Below, one piece after another: positions 54,269-64,000 of a stretch of 64,000 nucleotides of DNA. How positions within the stretch are numbered: the first letter of the stretch is position 1; every line of letters begins with the position of its first letter. Source of the DNA: Morchella semilibera (Eukaryota > Ascomycota > Pezizomycetes > Pezizales > Morchellaceae); the NCBI GenBank assembly GCA_009192285.1, contig CM018603.1:5329613-5393612 (forward strand), read 5' to 3'. The notes beneath the pieces were generated by a model that made no database searches, was not told the DNA's origin, and saw only the letters and a list, made by a program, of their open reading frames with translations. The position numbers were made by a program, and so were the translations under genes.

Positions 54269-55605
54269 ACCATATCTTCAAAATTCTGTTATAGCCTATC
54301 AGAAATCGTGCAATGCTCTCGCTCGCCTCTATGATGCTAGTAAGCATATTGCTGAACACGGAGAGGATCATATCGCATCGAATCACCACTTTGCAATACG
54401 TCAAAATCAAAACAAACAACTACTGGATCGCAACACTTAACATCAAAATCGTAAACTCGCAAAACGCAACAAACGCAAAAACTAATCGCAAGCTGGAGAT
54501 CGATATCGAACGGAAGTCAGCTCTGGATTTCATTGATAAGAAACCAGAATGTAATTAGATTCTATATTTATATTATCAGTGCTGCTAGTATCCCTATTCC
54601 TAGACATTGAATCGGAATCGGTATTTCCCATGCATCGTAAACGAGACGAAGAGATTGCTACGGAGATGTTTAGGAAGGAATGGACATATAATAATACCAT
54701 CTGAACTGATCGCAAATTTAAATGAATTATCTGATACCAATCGAAGACGGTATACATTATCGATTTAGCTTCCCGTGAAATTCAAATAATCTACAAATTT
54801 ACCCTCTTCAAAGATCTCGCACCGGAACGCTTATCGGAAATACAATTTAACTTCAATTATGTTCAAAAAGATCACGGGTTTCACTCAAAAATTAAATGCA
54901 ATCATTCCCAGACTGGTGGTGTCATGAAATGTATAGGATATTGCGTCGGAACGGAATCGTGTTGGGATTTCGGTACATATGCAATGAATAAAAATATATA
55001 TCCGGATATATTATCTGAACATTTCTCATAAGCGCTACGATTTCATCGCAATGTCGGTACAAGCTTCCTTAATATGGCACCGGCATTCTTTTGGCAAAGA
55101 CAACAGCAAGTTCGAGAACTAAAGTTACCACTTCTCGGCATCCATTACGGAATGGAGTCGGCTATATTCTTAAAGAATGAGACTCTTTTTACACCATAAG
55201 TTGCTTATACGTATGGTGGATTTCAGAATAAATCGCACCGAGATAACGATATCTCAAAATATACCCCTAACTAAGGCTCCTATTCGGACATCGGACAGTT
55301 CAATCGTTGGTTTCTCTGATAGCTACAATTTCCATGGACACTTCTTCTACTGTACTGTCTATAAAACACTAATTGATTTCGCAATTATTGATGGAATTAC
55401 GGAGATCGTTTGGTGTGGTCCGGAGGATGATCACGGTACCGCAACGGGCGGTTTCGGATCCGCATTTACAAGATATGCAACTAAATGTCAAGTGAAAAAA
55501 CAGCTAAATAAAAGAGTACAAAATGCGATTCAAATAGGTGTAACAAATGTTAAAGATAATGTAGTTAGATTGAAGAAGTTGTTAGAAAAGATTACCAGAA
55601 CTTGA
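54269..55605 (+). pseudogene. Possible TET/JBP-like 2-oxoglutarate Fe(II) dioxygenase relic
   Basis: This is a degenerate plus-strand gene, readable across stops and one or more frameshifts. The N-terminal part (54269-54540) is basic and unrecognised. From 54860 it reads QTGGVMKCIGYCVGTESCWD, then MAPAFFWRQQQVRELKLPLL, then AYTYGGFQNKSHRDNDISKY. After a frameshift near 55310 it reads LIDFAIIDGITEIVWCGP, EDDHGTATG and FTRYATKCQV. The HRD (55236-55244), the distal His of DDHGT (55432) about 65 residues later, and an Arg about 13 residues after that fit the HxD..H..R pattern of 2OG-Fe(II) dioxygenases. The WxGxxxxHGT..FTR.GT.xQV flavour resembles fungal TET/JBP proteins as I remember them. The fold assignment is inference from motifs. 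The last 142 codons (55177-55605) are open. Confidence 0.4.
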
Positions 55606-55885
55606 ATTTCGTAACGGAGATATCGATCTGCTTTGTAGTTCAACATGTATATTAAATAGAAAGATTGTATGAGATAGGATTTAAATTAAATTATCGAATC
55701 GATCGGATTTTCGATATAAGCTAGACTCGAAGATTTGTAATCACTAATTTATTGAGTGGACATATATATATATTGATTAATTCAAGAAGAAAATTATTAT
55801 GATTTAAATACAACCTATAGCAAGAATATTTCCCTCTCAAAAACAAATATAGGAATGAAAATTTACCGTCACAATTCTTCTGATC

Positions 55886-56527
55886 TATCACGGAGCGAAA
55901 CGGGGACGTAGTCAGAGGAGCCAAAGTGCACAACCAAGTCAGGAAGAAGCCAAACGAAACGAGGCGAAGCGAGGTAAAGCGAAGCGAGGCAGGACTGATA
56001 AAGATCATAATGACTAGGGACAAAGGACGAGGTGAAAGAAGACACAGGGATGATGAGAATTGTTGAAGTCCCCCAAGGGACGCCTTGATACTACTAGAGG
56101 TCTTAAAGTACAGTTTCAACTAAAAGGACAAGAATGTTGCGTTAAAAAGAACGGAAAGAAAGAGAGGTCCTACATCAGCAAGACTTCATTTGTCTCCTAA
56201 TATGTCCTGAGCCTCAGGAGACTCAAAAAATATCCAGGAGTCTCAGGAGACTCTCAGGAGACCTGGGAGACTGTTGGGAGACTCCAATCACAAGTTGAGT
56301 TTGCTGATGTACAATCGAGGAAAAGAGCTCCATATATATATCTCCAGAATCCCTTCGCTGACTCATACCATGGAAACTCGCAGAACCCCAAAGAAATACT
56401 TTTATTACAAATACATGCGTACTGTTGACTCATAGAATCCTTGTAACGAAAACCCATAGAATACTATAGAAAACCCTGACTAATCCTTCTTCCTGCAACA
56501 TCACCAGGCATGCTCCACGACGTGATA
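55886..56527 (-). mobile_element. Solo LTR, family D (TSD TGATC), carrying a MITE
   Basis: This minus LTR-D runs TATCACGGAGCGAAACG to CCACGACGTGATA with a terminal inverted TATCAC..GTGATA. Perfect TGATC duplications (55881-55885, 56528-56532) flank it. The net length without the MITE is about 501 bp. Confidence 0.9.
56171..56309. mobile_element. MITE family M, copy 6 (TSD TA)
   Basis: This element runs CATCAGCAAGACTTC to GAGTTTGCTGATG, flanked by TA. The paired LTR-D at 6677-7128 reads CCCTACAAG without it, a clean empty site. Confidence 0.92.
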
Positions 56528-56539
56528 TGATCGCTGTAA

Positions 56540-58960
56540 GAGTAATAGAGATATTTGCTTCTGATATCCATGATCATGATATTGATATTGTCAATACAGA
56601 TTTTTCAATATGTACAATTTAAAGTGTACCTTGACCCAATGGATATGGGGATGAGGTAATATTGTTTTCATTAGGCTGTATTTCATCCTGATCATCTGGC
56701 CTTACTCTCTTCCTTCGGAGATTTAGTTCTCGTTCTAATTCATCGTCATCATACTAATGTCGTTCAATTTTTGTTGGGATATCATTTGTTGAATTTTCTT
56801 CGATCTTCGAGTCTCATCTATATTAAGATTCACAGTATAAAAAAATAATTATAAGATTTTACCATTTGTCGCGATTCATCTTTGATAAGTCCCAATAGAT
56901 GCTCCTGAACTGATGGAATTTGATCCAGTCAAGTATTTTTTAGTCATGTATACGTAGCTAAAAAATATTTCTATTTTAGTATTTGCAAAAGCTAAATTCA
57001 ATACCAAGCTTACCTAAAACATTGTTGTTTTTGTACCCAAAATACCCCAATTGTTTTGCTTTCATTGGATTTCCTAATGATATTCGACGTAAATTATACC
57101 ATATGGCAGTCGAAACCAAACAAATAAACTTATGACTTCTTTGTTCAAGAAATATATCATCTTTTCGAACTCGTACGGTAGGGTAATGGTAATATATATG
57201 GTATATTAATTCAATCAATTCGGGAGCTAAAAAATAGAATTTAATATCCTATATGAGATAATTATTAGTTTTTTTCCTAATTTTTATAGAGAGATCTAAT
57301 TATCTCGTAATGCTTTAGTTGACATAGAAATTTATCTTTATACAAAAGATATACTGCACGTTTAGCTTTTTTCTCCGTGGTAGATAGTTCACTGAATCCG
57401 TATAGTGATTTTTCCAGTTTTGACTTCATTTGGTTGAGTAATCTAGATTTCCCATAAACATGAAAGTCTTTCATCTATTAAAATTAACAACCATTTATTC
57501 AAGTAATGGAATCTATAACCTACAATTTTGAGATAGGTGTTACTTAGGATCGGGGTATCCATTTTGGCTTTGGTTGCAGATTCTTGCAATATTTTTTGTA
57601 ATGCAAGGTTCAACGGATCTGGAAGACTAAATGGTTCCACAAAGGAATGTATATGCATCAACTCCATCATTCGTAATCTTCAAGATTGTTTGGATTCTGG
57701 TGCTTGACCTTTTAAGCGGTACGAAGGTCTTTCAAGTTGGCTCATGGTAGTTATTTCGCTACTGCCTGTAACAGATTCAGGAAATATGGGTGCAGAAATA
57801 GATGAAGAAGAGTTCATAGTATCTGCTTGTGCTTGTAGGAGCCATTGATTAATATCATCGGAAGTACAACGTGAATGTTGCCTGCTGGCATCACCCCTGT
57901 CTCCAAGGATTATTGTGTGATGAGTTTCTTCCTAATTGCTTGTGAATAAGTATTCAAATATATAAGTATTTGGTAATACTTCAACGCTATGTAGTGGTAT
58001 TGTAAATGCTCCTCCAACAATCGTATTCTCCACTCTGGTATGTTTGGAAAAAGATCCTAGCAATCCCTTTCATGTATTAATATGTGATCCAACACTCCAT
58101 TGGCCAGTATCTGAGAACGAAAGAATTGGTAGTTGAGGAGGCTGAGGTTCACGAGGGATTTGAGTATCTAGAATTGTTGCATCATTATTTTCATGGATAC
58201 GCTAGGACGGGAGGAATGGAATGATTGGCGGGGTTGGGATTACTGCAAGCTCGGAGGCGGGGATGAGTCAGAGTAGGTTCTATGGGTTTCCGTTACGCAG
58301 GAATATGAGTCATGGTTGGGGTTACGCGAGCATATGAGTCAGGCTTGGCTCCCGAATACTGGATATATAAGGGAGGCAATGGTGCCTACTCCTGTACTTT
58401 CTTTCTTTTCCTTTTATCTTTACGCAACGTCTTCTGTAACTAGTATTCAATATACTTTATAGTCTCTATTTCTTTGGTGACTATCGCTGTCCGTTCGATT
58501 TCTTCCCCATACCTCCCTTATACTTGGGTCGTATCCTTGTCACCCCTCGTGCCCTGTGGAACAAAGCCACACCGCCACCCCCTCCTTGAGAGTTATCAAG
58601 AATAGTAGGGAGAATGATTTATATATATTCTTGGCTTTGATTATCCGGTAGTAGAGTTTCAGCAACTCTTGATTGCATTGACGTTGTTGAACTATATGGT
58701 ACGATAAAGGGATCTAGATACGTAAGTATGGGTTTTGGAGAAAAATCTCAAGATCTCCTGTTTATTAAAATTGAGATTGGTATTATTTTCTTGAGCCCGT
58801 TGTTGATTGTTTTTATCAGAAACAATTTGCTCGGGCATTAAATTATTCTGTGGAAAGATAAGTCGCTTAAGTTATTGACAAGGAATGGTTGGGTACAAAC
58901 CATGCCTTTGGGGTTTATTGCTTTGATAGCTTCGACTGTAGTTTGAAAATGATTTGAGGT
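56540..58960 (-). pseudogene. Degenerate minus-strand gene, unrecognised
   Basis: Minus-strand open stretches line up as one decayed protein, split by LTR-C. From the right they read AIKAINPKGMVCTQPFLVNN (58960-58838), QIPREPQPPQLPIL and VGGAFTIPLHSVEVLPNTYI (58180-57950). Next come a Ser/Gln-rich linker (57850-57720), MMELMHIHSFVEPFSLPDPL (57670-57443), a Lys-rich helix KSKLEKSLYGFSELSTTEKK (57474-57277) and a segment at 57218-56976. Stops and frameshifts separate them. I do not recognise the family. It may be a transposon-encoded protein partnered with the neighbouring dioxygenase-like relic or Helitron. Confidence 0.3.
58189..58591 (+). mobile_element. Solo LTR, family C (TSD ATTAT/GTTAT)
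   Basis: This 403-bp LTR runs TTTCATGGATACGC to CCTCCTTGAGA. Flanks ATTAT (58184-58188) and GTTAT (58592-58596) differ by one A/G. It is the best reference copy of family C. Confidence 0.85.
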
Positions 58961-59226
58961 GTGAAGGACAAAAAAATAGCGATTGCAAAGAATTATATAT
59001 AGATATATACATATCATATCAAGAATATTATAAAATCTCAAGTAATAATATAAATGAACTTATTAACTAATTGAATCTGTTGATGTTTGGTGCGTCTATG
59101 TGAAATGTATAATAATTGTTGAATGCCGAAACTTGCTGCACCTTATTACCACTAATCTATACTTATTTTTACTTCTTCGAATTTATCTCCATTTATTACT
59201 GTTATTCTTGCTTATTTACTCCCACT

Positions 59227-59874
59227 TGTGACGGAGTAACGCGATGCAAGGTAGAAGATGACAATGATGACGCAGAAGGATTCGAGGAGCACAGCCAACG
59301 CAACGAGATCACCGATGAAGACAGGATTGACACCGGGTAGTCACAAGTACAGGCACTGGCAAAGGCAAAGGCAAAGGCAAAGGCAAAGGCAAAGGCAAGG
59401 GCACAAGGGCGTAGAGCAGGGAGAGTGAGGACCAGATGGACTTCAACGAGAATGATAAGAGGTGCTATGGGTTTTCCCTGAAGAATACAGAATCTTGGAC
59501 GCAAGGAACTATGGCTTAGAAATAAAAGTATATCCCCATATACCGAGGTAATAGAAAGACGAGACAGGGAGCAAAGAAAGAAAGAACTAAGAAAAATGTT
59601 CACACCCGCTATTTAACACCTCTCCTCCACTAGTCCGCTATGACTCATGCATCAGCTCATAGAAACCCATAGAAGTCCGTCGCAACTACACCCCGCATTC
59701 CTCCCCACCATTTCTGCTATTTACATTACAAATCCATCACGCCATCGAACCTCCTAGAACCCGATGACGACACCTCCTCCTCAGCACACCCCTTCCTCGC
59801 TTAGCAATTCCTAAACAATCACAACAACGCTTCAAATACTGAACCCTCGGGACCGATGCCAAAACGCCGAGACA
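59227..59874 (+). mobile_element. LTR family A
   Basis: This 648-bp LTR runs TGTGACGGAGTAACGCG to CGCCGAGACA, inserted in AT-rich tandem repeats. It has the longest GGCAAA hexamer array seen in family A (six units at about 59357-59398). Flanks CCACT and CTTAT do not match clearly. Confidence 0.85.
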
Positions 59875-60600
59875 CTTATCCATCATTGTTTCCATATATT
59901 GAGGCATTTTTTTCACTTAACGGGGTTTTGGATATATTATAGTGCATGTACTTATAAGACATTATTATGTAGCTGTCCACGCTTATTCATGCCTATTTTT
60001 ACTTGCCGGTACTTACTATCACTTTTTCCCACTTTTTCCCGGCTTTTTATATATAAGATATTTTTTTCTCCCGTCGGTGCGTACAGTTCATTATTATGCA
60101 TGCAATATATAAACTCTTGGAAATGTTATCCAGTGTTTCCATTTATAGTTATTGGTATATAATTATTCTTGCTTTTTATTATTTGTCCGTATTTGTCCCT
60201 ATTTATCCTTATTTATTCTTACGTACCGGTATTTATTGCTACTTCTTCCTACTTACCCGTTATTTTTTCCATATATTCTGGCACTTTCTTACCTGACATG
60301 TGTTATAATATGTGTTGCTACCGAAGATTAACTTGTGTTTCTATTTATAGTTATTATTATATAATTATTCTTATTTATTTCACTTCTTTGTAATCTATTT
60401 CCATTTACTCCTTACTATTCTTACTTGCTGGCAGTTGCTTCCACTTATTCATACTTATTCCTGCTTGATAGCACTTATTTTGATTGATTTCCAATTATCT
60501 CTTATTATTTTCATATATTGGGAGTTTTTTTATTTAAATAAGATATTATATATAATAAAAATAACTGATATACCTTTTAACAGGCAAATACAAGATACTA
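59875..60600 (+). repeat. AT-rich tandem repeat array
   Basis: Three imperfect units recur: a CCATATATT(C/G) landmark at about 59892, 60269 and 60513, each followed by TTT-rich and ATATTAT-rich stretches, with TTATTCTTAC and ACTTATT words between. Similar sequence (59150-59225) lies left of the LTR-A, which splits the array. Units differ in length (about 375 and 245 bp). Confidence 0.55.
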
Positions 60601-61155
60601 TTTCATGATATTATCTATAGCTACTACAACTACGCCGTATTTAACTAGGTTTGTTTAGTAACTACCTATATTTATTCTTACTAGTGCAGGTTCTTTTATC
60701 CTTAATTGTAAATTTTTATATTTATTGAAGCATTTATGAACTACTTCAATGTTATATTCTACGATATACTATTATGCGGTATTATTGTATTCTTGTTTAC
60801 CGGTATAGTAAGACTAATACTTACCCGTATACACTGAAGCTAGGAAAATAGGCAAAGTATCATATGTATGCTCAACAGTAGTAATTTTTGTACTATTACT
60901 TGAATTTACCCGTATCTATTGAAGTTATAAGAACACATATAGTATTATATGTACGCCCGTCATTAATAATTATTCTAGCAATACCAATACCTATCAACAG
61001 TCACTAAAGTTATTGGAACAGGCAAGGTAGATTATATATACCTATTGGTATTAATTGTATAGTTTTAAAAAAACTTAAATTAAAGTTACCGAGTTTTTCA
61101 TGCAATCATTATACAAACATGCATAACAAATAATATACTAACAATACATGTTTGT
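60601..61155. other. AT-rich, no gene recognised
   Basis: This is strongly AT-rich sequence between the tandem repeats and the Helitron helicase end. Words such as TACCCGTAT, TATTGAAG and ATTATATGTAC recur loosely, suggesting continuation of the degenerate array. A Helitron 3' hairpin with CTRR end was looked for and not identified. Confidence 0.35.
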
Positions 61156-64000
61156 TCAAATAGCAATCATTTCCAATCGTTGATACTCTTGTACCGCCTC
61201 CTGATCAACTTTAACTGCACCAACATGAAAAGCACTTATCTCTACATCGCATAGCGTTTTTGCACAACTCAGAGCTGCATATGCTTGCCCAATAGAAAAC
61301 ATGGAATCATCAAAGCTTATACATATTTTATTCAACGATAAGCCCTGTGTTTTATAACCTGTTAAAGCAAATGCGTTTTGAATTGGAAGTTATGTACGGG
61401 AATAACGGATTCCGTGACTTCGAAAATGTATTGTATTTTTTGAAACCTCAACAATCTGTATTTGTTAGTATTATATATAATCATCGGGTAAATAAGCTTA
61501 CTCTAATACCCTCATATGTTGGAAATGCAACATTTGGTAGACTACTCTCCCGTCAAGATACAATAATACCACACGTGCAATTAGATATACCAAGCGATAT
61601 CAAGCCATTTGTTAGAAACATGACTTTAGCTCCTAGAACACAAACAACTTCATATGGAAAGTTTGTGCCAGTTTTGAAGGTACAAGATTACTCTATATTA
61701 GAAATGATTTCTCCTTCTTCTCGATCGATGGAGATATGGGTGTATAAAATCTCAATCGGTAATGTTTTTAGAAGAAGGTGATTTATCTGTGATGCCGTCC
61801 TCCAATAGGATACAAGAAACGTTGTAAGATAACTGGTATTACGCATATGAAATTGTTAAACTTTATCTTGTAATATAGCTTGACTTTGAGGAGTGATTCG
61901 TCCAAACCATAAGTCGTTGAATAGTTGAAACAACTCTGGATCATTTCGTTGACGCATGGATTGTTTTAAAAAGTTTGGTTTAAAGAATTGCTACAATGTT
62001 GAACGGAAGACCTTCTGACCTGATATAGGTGGAAGTTGCATTAAATCCTGCATACAAATGATATGTAGATTTCCGAAAGTTTTCAAGTTATTATGTATCC
62101 TTGCAAACAATCAAGACATAAATCCAATAACTCTGCATTCACCATCAATATCTCATCTATTACCAATATTTTAATACACCGTATTTCTTCAAGCCTATCA
62201 GAAGGTTGCAAGCGATTTGACTTTAACATTTCACCTCCACTATCTGCACCTATGTTTAATGCTGGATGAATGGTTTGGCCCAATATATTATTCGCCACAA
62301 TACCGGTTGGTGCAAGCTTGAGATATTTAAAGTGATATACGTCAAACTAACGTTCTAATACGTTTAGGAGATATGATTTCCCGTACCTGCAGATCCAGTA
62401 ATAAAGAACTTGAGGCTAATACCACTGATAGGAAAGTTAAAAAGTGATTGGGTAACTTTTGTATATGCATAATATTGATCACTGTGTAGACTGAATACCG
62501 CCTCGTTGTTTTGAATCGGAATGGATAGTAGTTTTAGTTCAAGTAGTTGTTTTCGGACAATCTCTTGAACAGGTTCTTCAGACATTGATAATACAGCTTC
62601 TACCAATTCCTGATAAATGCTTGTGATAGGTAGGGTAGTCTGTTGTGTTCCTTTCTGGTATATACGTTGAACTTGTTCATACATATCAGGAAATCGCTGA
62701 AACAAATGCTCTCGGTAGTTGAGATAACCACCATGTATCTCATCATCAGATCGCCAATCCTGAATCTCTAATAGTTTATTAAAGAAAAATCTCTGTCCAT
62801 CTGCTAATCGTCTATAACATATCCGGATCATATGTGGCTACTGTAAATTAGCTTCACAATTGATATAGATAAAATTACAATGAGTAAAATATCTTTTTCC
62901 GTTGATAAACAAAATTACCTAACTTATCTATCCAAGCTTCAGTCTGTGATCGCCAACGAATTTGTTCTATTTTATAGAGTGAGTAGCATTTGAAGTAAGT
63001 AAGATGTTCAAAGACGATATTCTCTGGTCGGTTCAAATATTACTCAATAGCGTCAGGGTAGAAAATATCTTCAGAGGTGGGATCAACTTCCAATGACCAA
63101 GCAGGTTTAACTACGCTAGAACGATATAATGGCATTGAAGTAGGTAGATAGACACATGAACTTGACATTTGAAAAATTGGAAAGCTTAAGAGTAAAACCA
63201 TGGTTTCAATAAATCTCATTCTTCGAGCAAGAAGATGATTATTAGTCTGACTTGAACTTATGACGTTGATAATAGATTTTGGTTCCGCTTTAGTAATATA
63301 TTTTGTTATATATTTGGATAAATTACTAGAGGTACAATATTGTACGTTGCAATGCCCTCATAATAACAGGAACCTAGGCTGTATGGGACAATATACCGGT
63401 TCTCCTCTTTAATTCTTTTATATGTATATCCAACTTCTTCTTCCTTCTGGTATGTGATATTTGAAAGTTCCACAAGAAACTCTTTTCTACAGGTTCCAAC
63501 CTCATCCCTACTCCCGCCACATAGTCGAGATTCACATGAATGAGCGTGGTGCTGCATAACGAAAGCATATAGTTCCGGTTCTGTATCGGGATTTGGTAGG
63601 TCGGTTCGAATAAGAGTTTACTCAATAAGTTGATTTTGTGTTAATTCCGACCACAGAAGCGAGTGTGTATGTATTGCACCCCTCAATTGAAATTCATGCC
63701 GTTCAACTAACTCATTTAAATATCTAAAACCTGATACTGAAAAGATCCGGAGAAAAGATTTTTTAATCCAATGACAACGTTCGTAATAGTACTGCGCAGC
63801 ATCCTATGGTCGATTTTAAGGCAATATATTGTGATTGGCTGTTTGTTGTAGAATGTTTTGGTAATCACTCCACCGTTTAGAAAACGTAGTAGCAATGAAT
63901 AAAGTAGGTATTCCATATGTCTGTAGCATACATTGAACATGACTTTTTACGTTCAGAAAAAATATATCACCTGTCTGTATGAATCGTGAAACAGTTGTAG
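61156..64000 (-). pseudogene. Helitron Rep/PIF1-helicase relic, runs off the window
   Basis: This minus-strand relic reads right to left. The Rep part at 63990-63300 keeps the HUH motif HEFQLRGAIHTHSLLW (about 63660-63700) and CGGSRDEVGTC. The PIF1-type helicase at 62870-61156 keeps the P-loop SAGTG (about 62375-62395), where a lost A appears to shift GKS to GNH. It also keeps Walker B KILVIDEILMVNAELL (about 62140), motif III DLMQLPPISG, and the C-terminal motifs ALTGYKTQGLSL and FSIGQAYAALSCAKTL (about 61190-61360). Many stops and frameshifts are present. Rep plus helicase on one strand is the Helitron signature. The Rep N-terminus and 5' end lie beyond 64000. Confidence 0.85.

Noticed and set aside
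61347-61781. 144-aa plus-strand ORF
   Set aside because: The minus strand at the same place continues PIF1 helicase with recognisable motifs immediately downstream (ALTGYKTQGLSL). The plus ORF is an antisense shadow.
1-64000. tRNA and rRNA genes
   Set aside because: No complete cloverleaf or rRNA signature was seen. The only tRNA-like matches are the SINE-like heads and the copia primer-binding site.

Overview
This window looks like transposon-dominated DNA from a filamentous fungus, most probably an ascomycete. The evidence is: one multi-exon tyrosinase gene with short GT-AG introns and CTAAC branch points; chromodomain-type Ty3/gypsy, copia, hAT, piggyBac and Helitron relics; and decay dominated by C-to-T / G-to-A changes that turn CAA, CAG, CGA and TGG codons into stops, as expected of RIP or methylated-cytosine decay. 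I would guess a Pezizomycete (truffle-like) on style alone; the sequence does not prove it. No rRNA, complete tRNA gene or CRISPR array was found.

Layout. 1-6.2 kb: a tRNA-derived SINE-like repeat, a piggyBac relic and unassigned DNA. 6.2-30 kb: a dense stack of gypsy pol/gag relics broken by solo LTRs of six families, which I call LTR-A to LTR-F, plus a 137-bp MITE. Most junctions were resolved through 5-bp target-site duplications (TSDs), giving up to four nesting levels. 30.6-35.6 kb: a second SINE-like copy and a hAT transposase relic broken by solo LTRs. 36.3-45.6 kb: the only host-like stretch, with a small conserved-looking ORF (minus) and a 13-exon tyrosinase gene (40572-43017, plus; 562 aa in my model), together with a second MITE family. 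45.7-51.6 kb: a non-autonomous DNA element that also occurs at 37.1-38.0 kb, here carrying a nearly intact, young copia element (identical-length 296-bp LTRs, TSD TATAG). 52-64 kb: a degenerate coiled-coil ORF, a 160-170-bp satellite array, a relic resembling a TET/JBP-type 2-oxoglutarate dioxygenase, an unrecognised minus-strand degenerate gene, AT-rich tandem repeats and a Helitron Rep/PIF1-helicase relic running off the right edge.

Working parts. Only the tyrosinase gene, the small 117-codon ORF and possibly the copia element look potentially functional. The tyrosinase keeps six copper-ligand histidines and the Cys-x-His thioether pair, but its CuB helix reads V-H where most tyrosinases have H-H. 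The copia gag-pol is a single 1400-codon frame interrupted by one TGA, and its primer-binding site matches the anticodon arm of initiator tRNA-Met (half-tRNA priming). The most unusual items are the TET/JBP-like relic, a cis-module shared by several otherwise different LTR families, and the non-autonomous element with 4-bp TSDs.
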